Source: CAYRFE01 sp964423645 [NCBI: uncultured bacterium]
GTDB lineage: Bacteria > Macinerneyibacteriota > Macinerneyibacteria > Macinerneyibacteriales
DNA: 64,000 bases
Assembly: GCA_964423645.1 (NCBI GenBank)
Contig: CAYRFE010000004.1
Location: 1-64,000, forward strand
Direction of reading: 5' to 3'
The notes under the pieces are model-generated. The model saw only the letters and a program-made list of their open reading frames with translations. It did not search any database and was not told the origin of the DNA. Positions 19,729 to 28,511 of the stretch are shown here, piece by piece (position 1 is the stretch's first letter; the number at the start of each line of letters is the position of its first letter). A program made the position numbers and the translations under genes.

Positions 19729-19772
19729 TTTGTTTCTACTCAAAGATGTATTTGTTTCTACTCAAAGATGTA
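19729..19772. repeat. Two tandem 22-bp repeats abutting the -35
   Basis: The unit begins TTTGTTTCTACTCAAAGATG on the plus strand and is present twice, perfectly, at 19729-19750 and 19751-19772. The first unit ends at the -35 hexamer (19723-19728) of the giant signalling gene's promoter. A 22-bp period is close to two helical turns, as expected for tandem activator sites. The remaining gap, 19773-19909, shows nothing firm. Confidence 0.8.
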
Positions 19773-19909
19773 TTTCTTTATTGCATGAATCATTCCATGA
19801 ATAGTGTTGCATACATTTTTTTCTACTGCCAATTACACCGTCTTCGCCGCGAACAGATGAACCGTCCTGCAATGCAAGTGTCGGTATCACAAACGTTATC
19901 CGCACAGTT

Positions 19910-20689
19910 TTATTTTTTTATAGATTGACGTGATTTCATATACAATAATTCATAAATCTTAACATATTCTAGAAATTTATACATCCCGCGAAGTCCCGAC
20001 ATAACAATACCGAGAACTCCATCACGATAAGACTTTTTTTTAATAAACGTAACAATGAACATATCGGGAAATGCCCACCACATCCTACACAAAAGTCCGA
20101 CCTTCGAATACGTTTTATTTTCAAAAACTACTCGCTTTTTCGCCTCAAGAGTCGTATAACTGTTATAGTTGGCAAGCCAATCATGCATATGTAAAAAATA
20201 ATGAATGAATTTGTTTTTCAATCTTCCGATTCGCGGCGATTCATGAAAAACAAGTTGTTCATGTACAAAATTATCATTATAGGATGCCGATGATCGTTTA
20301 AATAATCGCAGATTATACGGATTATGACACGGTCCTTTAAGATGGATATCACCGATACGAATGCTCCTGTATATCTCATATCCATCATATCGTTCATCGC
20401 ACACGCGCAATTCCTGTGCAAGCTCAGGTGATAAATACTCATCCCCGTCGATAATAAATATCCAATCGGTCGTCATTTTTTCAAGCGATACATTACGTTG
20501 TTTTCCATAACCAAGCCATTCTTGCACATACACTTTGTCGGTATATTCACGTACGATGGATTCAGTCGCATCGCTGGATTTTGAGTCGATCACAACTACA
20601 ATTTCATCAGCCCACGCAATACTTTCCAAGGTCATTCGTATAGTAGCCTCTTCGTTCTTTACAATCATCGCAAAGCCAATAGTCGCCAT
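19910..20689 (-). CDS. Family 2 glycosyltransferase, WaaE/KdtX-like
   Basis: The 259-residue cytoplasmic GT-A enzyme has the N-terminal GFAMIVKNEEATI strand, the WADEIVVVIDSKSSDAT segment and the DxD-type motif IIDGDEYL (about residue 80) that binds metal-UDP-sugar. Its closest pattern is the WaaE/KdtX group that adds Glc to LPS core heptose. It follows a heptosyltransferase-like GT9 gene by 44 bp on the same strand, which supports a role in LPS core or a similar surface glycan. Confidence 0.85.
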   Translation of the reverse strand: MATIGFAMIVKNEEATIRMTLESIAWADEIVVVIDSKSSDATESIVREYTDKVYVQEWLGYGKQRNVSLEKMTTDWIFIIDGDEYLSPELAQELRVCDERYDGYEIYRSIRIGDIHLKGPCHNPYNLRLFKRSSASYNDNFVHEQLVFHESPRIGRLKNKFIHYFLHMHDWLANYNSYTTLEAKKRVVFENKTYSKVGLLCRMWWAFPDMFIVTFIKKKSYRDGVLGIVMSGLRGMYKFLEYVKIYELLYMKSRQSIKK

Positions 20690-20733
20690 TTCATTTTATC
20701 CTTTATTTTTTGTACGCGCAGACATCTATGTCT

Positions 20734-21825
20734 TTACCGATGCGTACCCTGTACATCATTGTCAGAAAAAAGTATTTTTTTGAGAGTCGTGAATACTTCT
20801 TCCGGAGTCGTGCTCATACACTGCATATACTCATCTCCTGAAAGCGGACATTTTTTCTTAAAACATGGTCTGCATACCACATCATGCGTGAGAACATGCC
20901 CCTTTTTTGAATACGGGCCTGTTTTCCGCGATTCGGTCGGGCCAAATAACGCAATTTGCGGTATTCCGACAGCAGCGGCAATGTGCATAGGTCCGGTATC
21001 ACCGGAAATATACGCATCAAGAAACGTGCATGCAGATGCAAATCCGGATAAATCCAATACACCTGCACATACATATGCATTTGAAACGGTATCAATAATT
21101 TTCTCCAACACATCGCGTTCTTTCTCTGTGCCAAAAACGACAATACCTACGTCAGGTAATTGCGCAATTAATTCAAATAAACGTTGATATGATTTGAGCG
21201 ACCAATTTTTCGTGATCCATTGAGAAAAGCACGATACACCGACGATTGTCGAAAAACGACGTCGTATCGGCCCCATATGCTCTTTGGCTGACGCGTTCGA
21301 TGACTCCGAAAACGGAAAAAAATACTCAGGTGTATACGATTGTGCAATAAGACCGATGCTTTTCACAAAATACATATACCATTCAATCGCATGTGCAGGC
21401 TGTCGGAATCCGGATGTATCAATAATAACAGTATTTAAAATACGATGCCATTTTCCTGCAGCATTTGCTACTCGCACCGGTACACCCGCAAAATACGGAA
21501 GCATTGAGGAGCGCGGAAGGCTTTGTAAGTCAAGTGATATTTCCCATCCGTCCGCGTGAATTTTTTTTGAAAATTCGTATATATATCGTATGATCTTATC
21601 ATATCTGAATCGGGATGCCCAGTATTCAATTTTCTTTTTCTCAAACACGTATAAAACATTGATGTCACGATATGCTTCAATAATTGAGACTGCCTTATCC
21701 TCAACTATCCACCCTATCGAGGCATGGGGATATGTGCTGCGCAACGCTCTGCACACAGGGATGCTCATTAAAACGTCACCTATCGATGATAGTTTAACAA
21801 TCAGTATACGAGAATATGATTTCAT
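20734..21825 (-). CDS. Family 9 glycosyltransferase (heptosyltransferase-like)
   Basis: The 363-residue GT-B enzyme starts with KLSSIGDVLMSIPVCRALR, the hallmark of WaaC/WaaF/WaaQ heptosyltransferases. It carries the C-terminal SGDTGPMHIAAAVGIPQIALFGPT nucleotide-sugar loop (about residues 275-298) and a Cys-rich CRPCFKKKCPL tail typical of the family. It likely acts on the inner leaflet during LPS core assembly. The promoter sits right before the ATG with no ribosome site between them, so a leaderless message is predicted. Confidence 0.88.
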   Translation of the reverse strand: MKSYSRILIVKLSSIGDVLMSIPVCRALRSTYPHASIGWIVEDKAVSIIEAYRDINVLYVFEKKKIEYWASRFRYDKIIRYIYEFSKKIHADGWEISLDLQSLPRSSMLPYFAGVPVRVANAAGKWHRILNTVIIDTSGFRQPAHAIEWYMYFVKSIGLIAQSYTPEYFFPFSESSNASAKEHMGPIRRRFSTIVGVSCFSQWITKNWSLKSYQRLFELIAQLPDVGIVVFGTEKERDVLEKIIDTVSNAYVCAGVLDLSGFASACTFLDAYISGDTGPMHIAAAVGIPQIALFGPTESRKTGPYSKKGHVLTHDVVCRPCFKKKCPLSGDEYMQCMSTTPEEVFTTLKKILFSDNDVQGTHR

Positions 21826-21831
21826 GCGGAT

Positions 21832-21859
21832 ATTATAGTGAAATCAGTAGATTTGTCAA
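21832..21859 (-). promoter_or_regulatory. Consensus promoter giving a leaderless GT9 transcript
   Basis: Perfect TTGACA and TATAAT hexamers are separated by 16 bp on the minus strand. Only six bases separate the -10 from the GT9 ATG, so the predicted first transcribed base is the A of ATG. Confidence 0.8.
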
Positions 21860-21876
21860 ATAGGAATACCCGCACG

Positions 21877-22878
21877 TTATACAATCGGCATACTCGCTTT
21901 TGCATTCAGGGTCAACAGGTCTGCCTCATTCACATAACAACCCTTTTGGTATAAAAAATAGCCGAGTGATGCGACCATAGCGGCATTATCTGTGCATAAT
22001 CTGAGCGGAGGAACATATGAGACGGTATTATATTTTTTGCATAATTCTTCACACGCATGCCGTAATCTGCTGTTGGCTGCCACACCTCCGGCAACCGCTA
22101 AAGGCAATACTTCTTTTTCTTGAAAATATCGCTCAAGTCGCGACAAGAGAGTTTTGATAGCTGTATATTGAAATGAGGCGGCAATATCAGCGACCGATAC
22201 CGTTGGATTTTTTTCATAAAAAAGTCTGACAGCTGTTTTCAATCCGCTGAAACTAAAATCATACGGAGATGATTTTAAGTGCGGTATTGTAAATTCTACT
22301 GCGTGCTCATCACCTTGTGCAGCAAGTTTATCGATGATCGGTCCTCCGGGATAACCCAAACCAAGCAATTTTGCCACTTTATCATACGCTTCACCGATGG
22401 CATCGTCATGGGTTTGTCCAATAAGCGAATACTTGTGATAATCATCGGCGCGTAGAAAAGTGGTATGCCCTCCCGATACAATAAGACCGACAAATGGCGG
22501 TGTGAGTTCATGATGAGTTAATATATTGGCGTATAAGTGTGCCTCGACATGATTCACTGCAACCAACGGTTTTCCCAGAGTATACGCAAGTGTTTTGGCA
22601 GTGGTCAAACCGATCAATAATGCACCGACCAGTCCGGGGCCTTGTGTCGCGGCAAAACAGTCAATATCATTAAAAGTCAATCCGCTTTTTTGCATGGCAG
22701 CTTCGAGCACATCAAAAATTTTTACAACATGATTACGCGATGCAACTTCCGGCACGACACCTCCGAACAATGCATGGATCTCTTGTGTAAATATTTCATT
22801 GACGATGATCTCATGTCCATCCCGCACAATACTCACTGACGTTTCATCACATGATGTCTCAATACCCATAACGTTCAT
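21877..22878 (-). CDS. tsaD: tRNA N6-adenosine threonylcarbamoyltransferase
   Basis: TsaD (Gcp/YgjD/Kae1) transfers threonylcarbamoyl to A37 of ANN-decoding tRNAs, with TsaB and TsaE. The 333-residue protein shows the N-terminal GIETSCDETSVSIV, the iron ligands H110 and H114 (NHVEAHLY), the ASHK-fold phosphate motifs VSGGHTTF and AVAGGVAANSRLR, and the C-terminal CTDNAAMVA ligand. The ATG has AAGGAG upstream and overlaps the deacetylase gene end by 20 bp. Partners tsaB/C/E are not in the window. Confidence 0.97.
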   Translation of the reverse strand: MNVMGIETSCDETSVSIVRDGHEIIVNEIFTQEIHALFGGVVPEVASRNHVVKIFDVLEAAMQKSGLTFNDIDCFAATQGPGLVGALLIGLTTAKTLAYTLGKPLVAVNHVEAHLYANILTHHELTPPFVGLIVSGGHTTFLRADDYHKYSLIGQTHDDAIGEAYDKVAKLLGLGYPGGPIIDKLAAQGDEHAVEFTIPHLKSSPYDFSFSGLKTAVRLFYEKNPTVSVADIAASFQYTAIKTLLSRLERYFQEKEVLPLAVAGGVAANSRLRHACEELCKKYNTVSYVPPLRLCTDNAAMVASLGYFLYQKGCYVNEADLLTLNAKASMPIV

Positions 22879-23797
22879 AAAAAGGACTCCTTATTATTGT
22901 AGATAATTCGCGTACTGTTATATATTCGATACCGTCTTGTGTATTTCGTAAAATTGAAGAAGAAAGAGCATCATACGTTTCTTTATACGGATGTCCGATC
23001 ACCACTGAATACCCGTTTGTGAATGCATTCTGAATGGCACGATTCAGGTATACCGCAATTTCTTCAACTCGTTCACTATCATCCAAAAAATAGTGATTTT
23101 CAATACAGACCAATCCGACTTCTTCAGCTACTTGGGCACAGATACTTTTAGGAGATGTTTTGCTATCCAAAAAATACATACCTTTTTGTTTTAATCGAAT
23201 AAAAATCGGCAACATTGTCGTTCGTTCCGATGTCGCACGAGATCCCATATGATTATTCATCCCAACTGCAAAAGGAAGTATTGCACATGCCTCATCAATG
23301 AGTTGAATATTTTCATCCGTTGTTTGCGCCAAAAAAATAGCCTTTTTACCGGGAGACATACCCGGATATCCTTCCGGCTCCATCGGCATATGAATTTGCA
23401 CATCAAAACCCGCGGCAACGATCATATCGGCATACTCTTTCGCATGTAATTCAAAAGGAAGAACGGAAAAGGTCATCGGAATATTGAGTAACAAAAATGA
23501 TGTTTTGAAAAATGTCCAATTCATGGGAACATCATCAATTACGATCGCACAATACGATGGTTTTTTAAAGGTCACGGACACACCATCAATGACTGCCGTT
23601 TTTGTTTTACCGGTAAACAATCGATATTCTTCAGGTAACAACCGCATGGAACGTGACAGAACAACCGTTATCATTCCGTCTTTTCGCGAAATACGATTAT
23701 CTGGAATTTGCCAATCACGTAAAAATACTTCGCTCGTAAAACCTACAAAGGTCATACAAAACATTAACAATAGTAATAAAAAATTATTTTTGCTCAT
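22859..23797 (-). CDS. Divergent polysaccharide deacetylase (YibQ family)
   Basis: The 312-residue protein has an N-terminal signal/anchor helix (residues 5-22). The YibQ-type deacetylase fold follows: CAIVIDDVP (about residue 83), PMTFSVLPF, QIHMPMEP and GMNNHMGSRAT. It probably acts in the periplasm on peptidoglycan or another glycan. Adjacency to a CtpA-type protease is the usual context of the family and links both to envelope maintenance. Its ATG overlaps the end of ctpA by 14 bp. Confidence 0.88.
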   Translation of the reverse strand: MSKNNFLLLLLMFCMTFVGFTSEVFLRDWQIPDNRISRKDGMITVVLSRSMRLLPEEYRLFTGKTKTAVIDGVSVTFKKPSYCAIVIDDVPMNWTFFKTSFLLLNIPMTFSVLPFELHAKEYADMIVAAGFDVQIHMPMEPEGYPGMSPGKKAIFLAQTTDENIQLIDEACAILPFAVGMNNHMGSRATSERTTMLPIFIRLKQKGMYFLDSKTSPKSICAQVAEEVGLVCIENHYFLDDSERVEEIAVYLNRAIQNAFTNGYSVVIGHPYKETYDALSSSILRNTQDGIEYITVRELSTIIRSPFYERYGY

Positions 23798-25223
23798 TCA
23801 ATACTCGAATTGCTGCTCGAACCACCTCGTCACGAGACAAAAGAGCTTTTCGAGCTTCCTTTTCGCCCTTGCGATACTCGATAATCCCATACGTGAGCAC
23901 ATCTTCAATGTCATGACGCATTGCATTCATGATACGTGATTCCCAGTCGGTCAAACCAAGGAATGCTTCGCGAAGAACAGGGTCGGAAAGTAGCAGTGAC
24001 GGCATATCGGCTTTTTCATGATGCAAATAGTCAACAAAGGCATCAAAGGGGCTCGGATGCACCGAACCATCGGTATTGAGGGAATAATTTTTCGAATGTG
24101 CCGCTGCAAATTTCAAAAACCAATTCTCATTACGAATAAGGTCGATTTGCGCAGGAAACAGCTTTTTGTCGATGACAATATCAGGTGTAATACCATTTTT
24201 ATCGACGCATACTCCTGAAGGAGTGTAATACAATGCAATGGTCATTTTCACCCCGGAATTATCACTAAGCGGGAAAATACGCTGTACCGAACCTTTCCCA
24301 TACGTCTTCGCCCCGATGAGTGTGCCGCGTTTAAGATCTTTTACCGCGCCGGCAAATATTTCCGACGCACTGGCAGAACCTTCATCAACCAACAATACGA
24401 GAGGAATATTCTTGAACGGAGTATTTTTTGTCGCCGGATAGGTCTCATTTGCATCAGGATTTCTGCCTTTCGTAGTTACGATAATCCCATCATCAATAAA
24501 AAGATCTGCGATCGCATGTGCAACGGATAAAATTCCGCCCGGATTACCTCTTAAATCAACGATCACCTTTTTCATCCCAGTATTGCTGAGACCTGAAAGC
24601 GCGTCGCGCATTTCTTCGGGAGATTGTTGTTGAAATTGCGAAAAACGAATATACCCAATCTCAGGTGTTATCATGTAGGATAGAGTGACGCTTTTCGATC
24701 GAATCTCCGCTCGGACAAGAGGAATAACTATCTTACTAGAATGCCCTTCACGCAATACGGCAATAGTAACAGAGGTGCCTGATTTACCGCGTAATTTTTT
24801 GGTAATATCGACATGTTGCCATCCGATAGCAGATTCTCCATTGACTTCAATGATTTTATCACCAGGCTTCACCCCGGCTTTTTCTGCGGGACTTCCCTCA
24901 AAGGGAGATACTACAACGATATACTCTCCTCGTTTATCAATTTCCATACCCACACCCTCATACACACCATCAATATCATTATTAAATTCCTTGAATTCAT
25001 TTTCAGGGAAATACAATGTGTACGGGTCCAACTTTTCCAACATTCCGCGTAATGCACCATCGGTAAGCAACTGGTACTGAACTTTATCTTCCGAAACATA
25101 ATTCCCCTGTACCAAATACAATATATCGTTAATTCGCGACAATGTCCCAAAATGATCTTGAGCATTCACTCCGCTGTGCACCATGATTACAAACAACATG
25201 AAACCGTACATCATTTTTCTCAT
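23784..25223 (-). CDS. ctpA: Carboxyl-terminal processing protease, S41 family
   Basis: The 479-residue periplasmic serine protease starts with a Sec signal (about residues 1-22, ending NAQ). It has a PDZ domain (about 80-165, GVGMEIDKRGEY and GVKPGDKIIEVNG). The S41 catalytic domain holds Ser in EGSASASEIFAGAVKD and Lys in IGAKTYGKGSVQ. ATG 25223 was chosen because AGGAGG lies 6 bp upstream; an earlier ATG at 25259 would sit at the transcription start. It heads the operon ctpA-yibQ-like-tsaD. Confidence 0.93.
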   Translation of the reverse strand: MRKMMYGFMLFVIMVHSGVNAQDHFGTLSRINDILYLVQGNYVSEDKVQYQLLTDGALRGMLEKLDPYTLYFPENEFKEFNNDIDGVYEGVGMEIDKRGEYIVVVSPFEGSPAEKAGVKPGDKIIEVNGESAIGWQHVDITKKLRGKSGTSVTIAVLREGHSSKIVIPLVRAEIRSKSVTLSYMITPEIGYIRFSQFQQQSPEEMRDALSGLSNTGMKKVIVDLRGNPGGILSVAHAIADLFIDDGIIVTTKGRNPDANETYPATKNTPFKNIPLVLLVDEGSASASEIFAGAVKDLKRGTLIGAKTYGKGSVQRIFPLSDNSGVKMTIALYYTPSGVCVDKNGITPDIVIDKKLFPAQIDLIRNENWFLKFAAAHSKNYSLNTDGSVHPSPFDAFVDYLHHEKADMPSLLLSDPVLREAFLGLTDWESRIMNAMRHDIEDVLTYGIIEYRKGEKEARKALLSRDEVVRAAIRVLNEQK

Positions 25224-25260
25224 AGTTCCTCCTATATAAGAATACCGCTGTGTCTGCATA

Positions 25261-25288
25261 AGTATACTTTCTTTATTACGGGTTACAA
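25261..25288 (-). promoter_or_regulatory. Putative promoter of the ctpA operon
   Basis: TTGTAA and TATACT are separated by 16 bp on the minus strand, about 38 bp before the chosen ctpA ATG. Confidence 0.5.
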
Positions 25289-25327
25289 GTTAAAAATCGT
25301 TACTTCTGCGTCTGTTTTATTTTACAG

Positions 25328-25355
25328 TTGCTTTTTCTCAAAAAAACACTATACT
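25328..25355 (+). promoter_or_regulatory. Putative promoter of the UPF0175 gene
   Basis: TTGCTT and TATACT are separated by 16 bp, 30 bp before the ATG. It is divergent from the ctpA promoter. Confidence 0.5.
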
Positions 25356-25385
25356 CAATGTGATGGTTTTTTAAAGGAGGTTCCG

Positions 25386-25598
25386 ATGGCTCAAATTAGT
25401 TTTTCAATTGATGATTCTTTGCTTTCTCATTTAAAAAATGGAACCTCAAATGAACAAAAAATAAAAATCATGCTTGCCATCGAATTATTTAAAGATAAAG
25501 TCGTATCCCTGAAGGATGCAGCGATTTTTTGTGAACTGGATGATAACAAGTTCAGTGATCTGCTCATTGAAAAGGGTATTTCAATGCTGGAATTTTAA
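25386..25598 (+). CDS. UPF0175 family small protein
   Basis: The 70-residue protein has the pattern of UPF0175, a group of small proteins proposed to be antitoxin- or regulator-like. It has an N-terminal beta strand (ISFSIDD), a helix (QKIKIMLAIELFKDKVVSLKDAA) and a C-terminal HTH-like part ending LLIEKGISMLEF. ATG 25386 is preceded by a perfect AAAGGAGG; a longer frame from 25152 would run through the promoter. No toxin-like PIN gene adjoins it: downstream lies a repeat element, then a convergent gene. Confidence 0.75.
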   Translation: MAQISFSIDDSLLSHLKNGTSNEQKIKIMLAIELFKDKVVSLKDAAIFCELDDNKFSDLLIEKGISMLEF

Positions 25599-25733
25599 AA
25601 TTTCGTAAAATATTTGTCGGCCTGTACAATTAATAGTCATACGAATCATACCTTTTTTCATGGTGAAGTAATCACGTTATCCAGTACCTTTACCGGAACA
25701 TCCGTTCGCTTATACGGACAAATATACCATAAC

Positions 25734-25922
25734 GAGACCTTTGCAAAACTACCATTTTTTAACTTTGTGCCCACCCCAAACCCCTCCCGTGGAAATCGGA
25801 AGGCGGGCAGAAAGATCTTCTGCCCCTACAAAAATTCCCATTGTAGCGGGCGCATATCATGCGCCCGACTTCGCCCCCACACCCCTTTTTAGAGCAAAAA
25901 AAAAATGAATTTTACAAAGCGC
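25734..25922. mobile_element. MITE-like element A, with nested REP hairpins
   Basis: The left end is GAGACCTTTGCAAAACTACC. The right end, read on the other strand, is GCGCTTTGTAAAATTC. The interior matches element D (57183-57346) in reverse orientation, including CCCACCCCAAACCCCTCCCG and the ACACCCCTTTTTAG block. No reading frame is present. The terminal repeats resemble those of IS5-type elements, so this is probably a non-autonomous derivative. The flanking parts of the 25599-26007 gap hold nothing else I can identify. Confidence 0.65.
25807..25871. repeat. Pair of REP-like hairpins inside element A
   Basis: Two palindromes lie in tandem: GGGCAGAAAGATCTTCTGCC followed by CCTAC, and GTAGCGGGCGCATATCATGC followed by GCCC. 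Both have the GTAG/GGGC ... GCCC/CTAC form of REP units and face each other as a BIME. They interrupt sequence that is continuous in element D. Confidence 0.6.
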
Positions 25923-26007
25923 ATACTTCATGAAAATTTTATGAGTAAAGCGTCAAAAAATATACCACTAATTTTGCAATGATCACAGAATTTGTAACGA
26001 AAATCTC

Positions 26008-26301
26008 TTATAAATCATTCACTAAGGAACGAATAACTTCATCCAATACTTCCGGATTCTTTGAATAATACCCTTCCTCGACTCGTCTTTTTACTTCTTC
26101 AACTTTTTTACTGTCGGTACGAGAGGACTGCTCAATATTTTTTGCGTATGCGACAGCTTCGCTGTAGGTCTTTGCAGCATCAGAAAGATGTAAAGAGTCA
26201 GCGGATTTCGAGATAAGAGAAGAAGATTCTTCTTTCACCTTTCTAATTTTATCAGATTCTATCTTTCGAATTTGATCTGATGCAATTCGTTTAATCTCCA
26301 T
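26008..26301 (-). CDS. FlgM-like anti-sigma-28 factor
   Basis: The 97-residue protein has a disordered, charged N-terminal half (KIESDKIRKVKEESS) and a C-terminal half matching FlgM: LHLSDAAKTYSEAV, VEEVKRRVEEGYY and PEVLDEVIRSLV. FlgM holds the flagellar sigma factor FliA until it is exported through the hook-basal body. ATG 26301 was chosen because of the AAGG site immediately upstream. No flagellar genes surround it. It follows the TPR lipoprotein and metK on the same strand, so it may be transcribed with them. Confidence 0.65.
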   Translation of the reverse strand: MEIKRIASDQIRKIESDKIRKVKEESSSLISKSADSLHLSDAAKTYSEAVAYAKNIEQSSRTDSKKVEEVKRRVEEGYYSKNPEVLDEVIRSLVNDL

Positions 26302-26348
26302 ATACACCTTCCTTCCCACATGTGTTATCGGTCGCTCTTACCATAACT

Positions 26349-28511
26349 TTAGTTCTTTTTAAATCTTTTTACAAATTCATTCGCTTTTTCTCGAAGCACA
26401 GTGTCAGAACTGTCAGATTGTAAAAATTTTTCCATAAATAAGACAGCTTGCGCAATATTGTTATTGTAACGATAGTAAATATAACCGATTGCATAAAGAA
26501 GTGAAGGGTCTTTGGTTTTTTCAAACGCTCGACCATACATTTCCAAAGCTTTATCGGACTGATTTAAATCATACAGATATACGTCGCCGATACGATGATA
26601 ATCAATTTCGGTTTGTGTAAAAAGTATTGTCAACTGCTCCAGCCCGCGAAGGATTTGATTATAGTCTTTTCGGGAGATCATCATAGAAACAGCATCGGAT
26701 GCAGTCAAATTCTGTGATGTCTTTTGAATATTCATCGCCGAGATCGTTAATGTCATTCTGACAAATTTCAAATTCGAAAACGATGTCTTTGTGTCCTTAT
26801 AGTAATAAACAAGCGGGGTCAATCGATAATTAAGTAAATTAAAATCCAGAGTTTCAACAGGCATAATCAGAACCGTTGAACTCTCCTTGATATCCACCAG
26901 ACCGTCTTTATAAAAAATCGCATACGTTTTATAAAGTTCTTTATTACCGCTTTCAGCTTGCGTTTCAGATTTCCATAACGTTGCAAGCACACCGCTTTGA
27001 GAAATCAATATCTTTACTATGTATTTATTCCAATCAATAGTAGTTGACGGAAAACATTCACGCCACTGTGGTATGGGATCAGATACTTTTAATGCATATG
27101 CCAACGGATTATCAGTTTCTCCAACTTTACCGCCTATAAGTATAATTACTCCCTGCAGGGGAATATATAATGTTGTATACCCTGTTAATGGCGGTACATA
27201 TCCGCTAATCTCAACAACATCATTTAATATACGATCTTTTTCAAAAGTCAGTTTATGAAGTTTATTAATCGAGTAAAATACGTACGCATTATTCTGATAG
27301 ATATAAAAAGAGTTACTTGAAAATTCAGGAAGATCGTTATTTTCAAGACGAATGGTATCCCATTGAAAATTAGAGAATTGCAAAACATTGACAACCCTGT
27401 CAGTCGAGGTCGGATCGAAAAATATCCATCTTTGAAATGTGGCATCCCAATAAACAAATGAATTTTTGGAAATTTGTGAAGGAGTACCCAATAATGACTG
27501 TTTTACCCATTTTTTCTTGTCAACCTTATACAACTCATTAAGATCCGTAAAGATATAAAAAAATGTCCCGTTTGTAAATACATGTCTCCAGTCAACAGGC
27601 TGATCGAAAAGCTGATCAATAGATGTTGAATACTGTACGGTTACCGCTTGATCTTCAGAAGAAGACTGCTGACCAAGTTGAAACCCTTTGAGCTTTAAAA
27701 TACAATATTTCGCTACGGAAAAGCGTTCTTCAATAATGCATGCATCTAAAACCTTTTCAATGACAGCCACTTTTCGATTCAGATCTATTTTCATACCAGA
27801 ATTCAAAAAATCATCAATGTCTGCTATTGTTACTCCGCTTTTAAACACAATATCATAGGGCTTATATGATTCCGAATTTTTAAAATAAGTGTCCCAAATT
27901 GAGCGATCGAATGAATCGAAAAATATATTTTCTGCGATGCTCATTCGCTGAAGAACATTCTCGATACGGGCCATTTGACTCAGCATTTCATTCGTTTGTC
28001 CGCTCAGGCGATAATAATATACCCAATATTCCATACCGGGCAATGTATCAGAAGCATATGTTGAAACAAATTCTTTAAGCTCTTTTTCATATCGAAGAGA
28101 AAACAATACTCGTACATACAAGTCGGTGTTTTCTTGCGAGGGATCCGCCTCGACTTGCGCTTTCACATATTCATATGCTTTTGCAAACTGTTGTTGAATA
28201 AGATAAATTTCAATAATTTTTTTCCGGGCATCATGTCGAATACTGCTTTGGGGGAATTCGGTATGTAATCGCTCAAAATAATACAGCGCTTCGTTGAATT
28301 TGCTCTGTTCAAAACTTATTAACCCATGGAGATATAATACATCATCATGGAGCCAGTTTTGTGATTTTTTGGAAAGAATGCTGTCACACTTTTTACGGGC
28401 TACCTCATATTGCTTCTTCTCATATGCGCGACGTGCATTATAGAACGTATTATAGTATCCGCATCCTGCAAAAAACAGTATACACCATGCGACAATCATC
28501 CAATTTTTCAT
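26349..28511 (-). CDS. TPR lipoprotein with beta-propeller-like middle
   Basis: The 720-residue protein has a lipoprotein signal (lipobox FAGC), followed at once by [18 protein letters not shown]. That start is shared by TPR lipoproteins of FCB-group and candidate-phylum genomes. TPR helices follow (about residues 20-180). A beta-rich section (about 300-560) has aromatic repeats ([26 protein letters not shown]), and more TPRs lie at the C-terminus (about 640-715). ATG 28511 overlaps the metK stop (ATGA), giving translational coupling. Function is unknown; an outer-membrane scaffold is plausible. Confidence 0.75.
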   Translation of the reverse strand: MKNWMIVAWCILFFAGCGYYNTFYNARRAYEKKQYEVARKKCDSILSKKSQNWLHDDVLYLHGLISFEQSKFNEALYYFERLHTEFPQSSIRHDARKKIIEIYLIQQQFAKAYEYVKAQVEADPSQENTDLYVRVLFSLRYEKELKEFVSTYASDTLPGMEYWVYYYRLSGQTNEMLSQMARIENVLQRMSIAENIFFDSFDRSIWDTYFKNSESYKPYDIVFKSGVTIADIDDFLNSGMKIDLNRKVAVIEKVLDACIIEERFSVAKYCILKLKGFQLGQQSSSEDQAVTVQYSTSIDQLFDQPVDWRHVFTNGTFFYIFTDLNELYKVDKKKWVKQSLLGTPSQISKNSFVYWDATFQRWIFFDPTSTDRVVNVLQFSNFQWDTIRLENNDLPEFSSNSFYIYQNNAYVFYSINKLHKLTFEKDRILNDVVEISGYVPPLTGYTTLYIPLQGVIILIGGKVGETDNPLAYALKVSDPIPQWRECFPSTTIDWNKYIVKILISQSGVLATLWKSETQAESGNKELYKTYAIFYKDGLVDIKESSTVLIMPVETLDFNLLNYRLTPLVYYYKDTKTSFSNLKFVRMTLTISAMNIQKTSQNLTASDAVSMMISRKDYNQILRGLEQLTILFTQTEIDYHRIGDVYLYDLNQSDKALEMYGRAFEKTKDPSLLYAIGYIYYRYNNNIAQAVLFMEKFLQSDSSDTVLREKANEFVKRFKKN

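Noticed and set aside
19729-19772. CRISPR-like array
   Set aside because: There are only two units, with no spacer between them.
25152-25385. Longer N-terminus for the UPF0175 protein
   Set aside because: It would cross two promoters and lacks homology. The ATG at 25386 has a perfect ribosome site.
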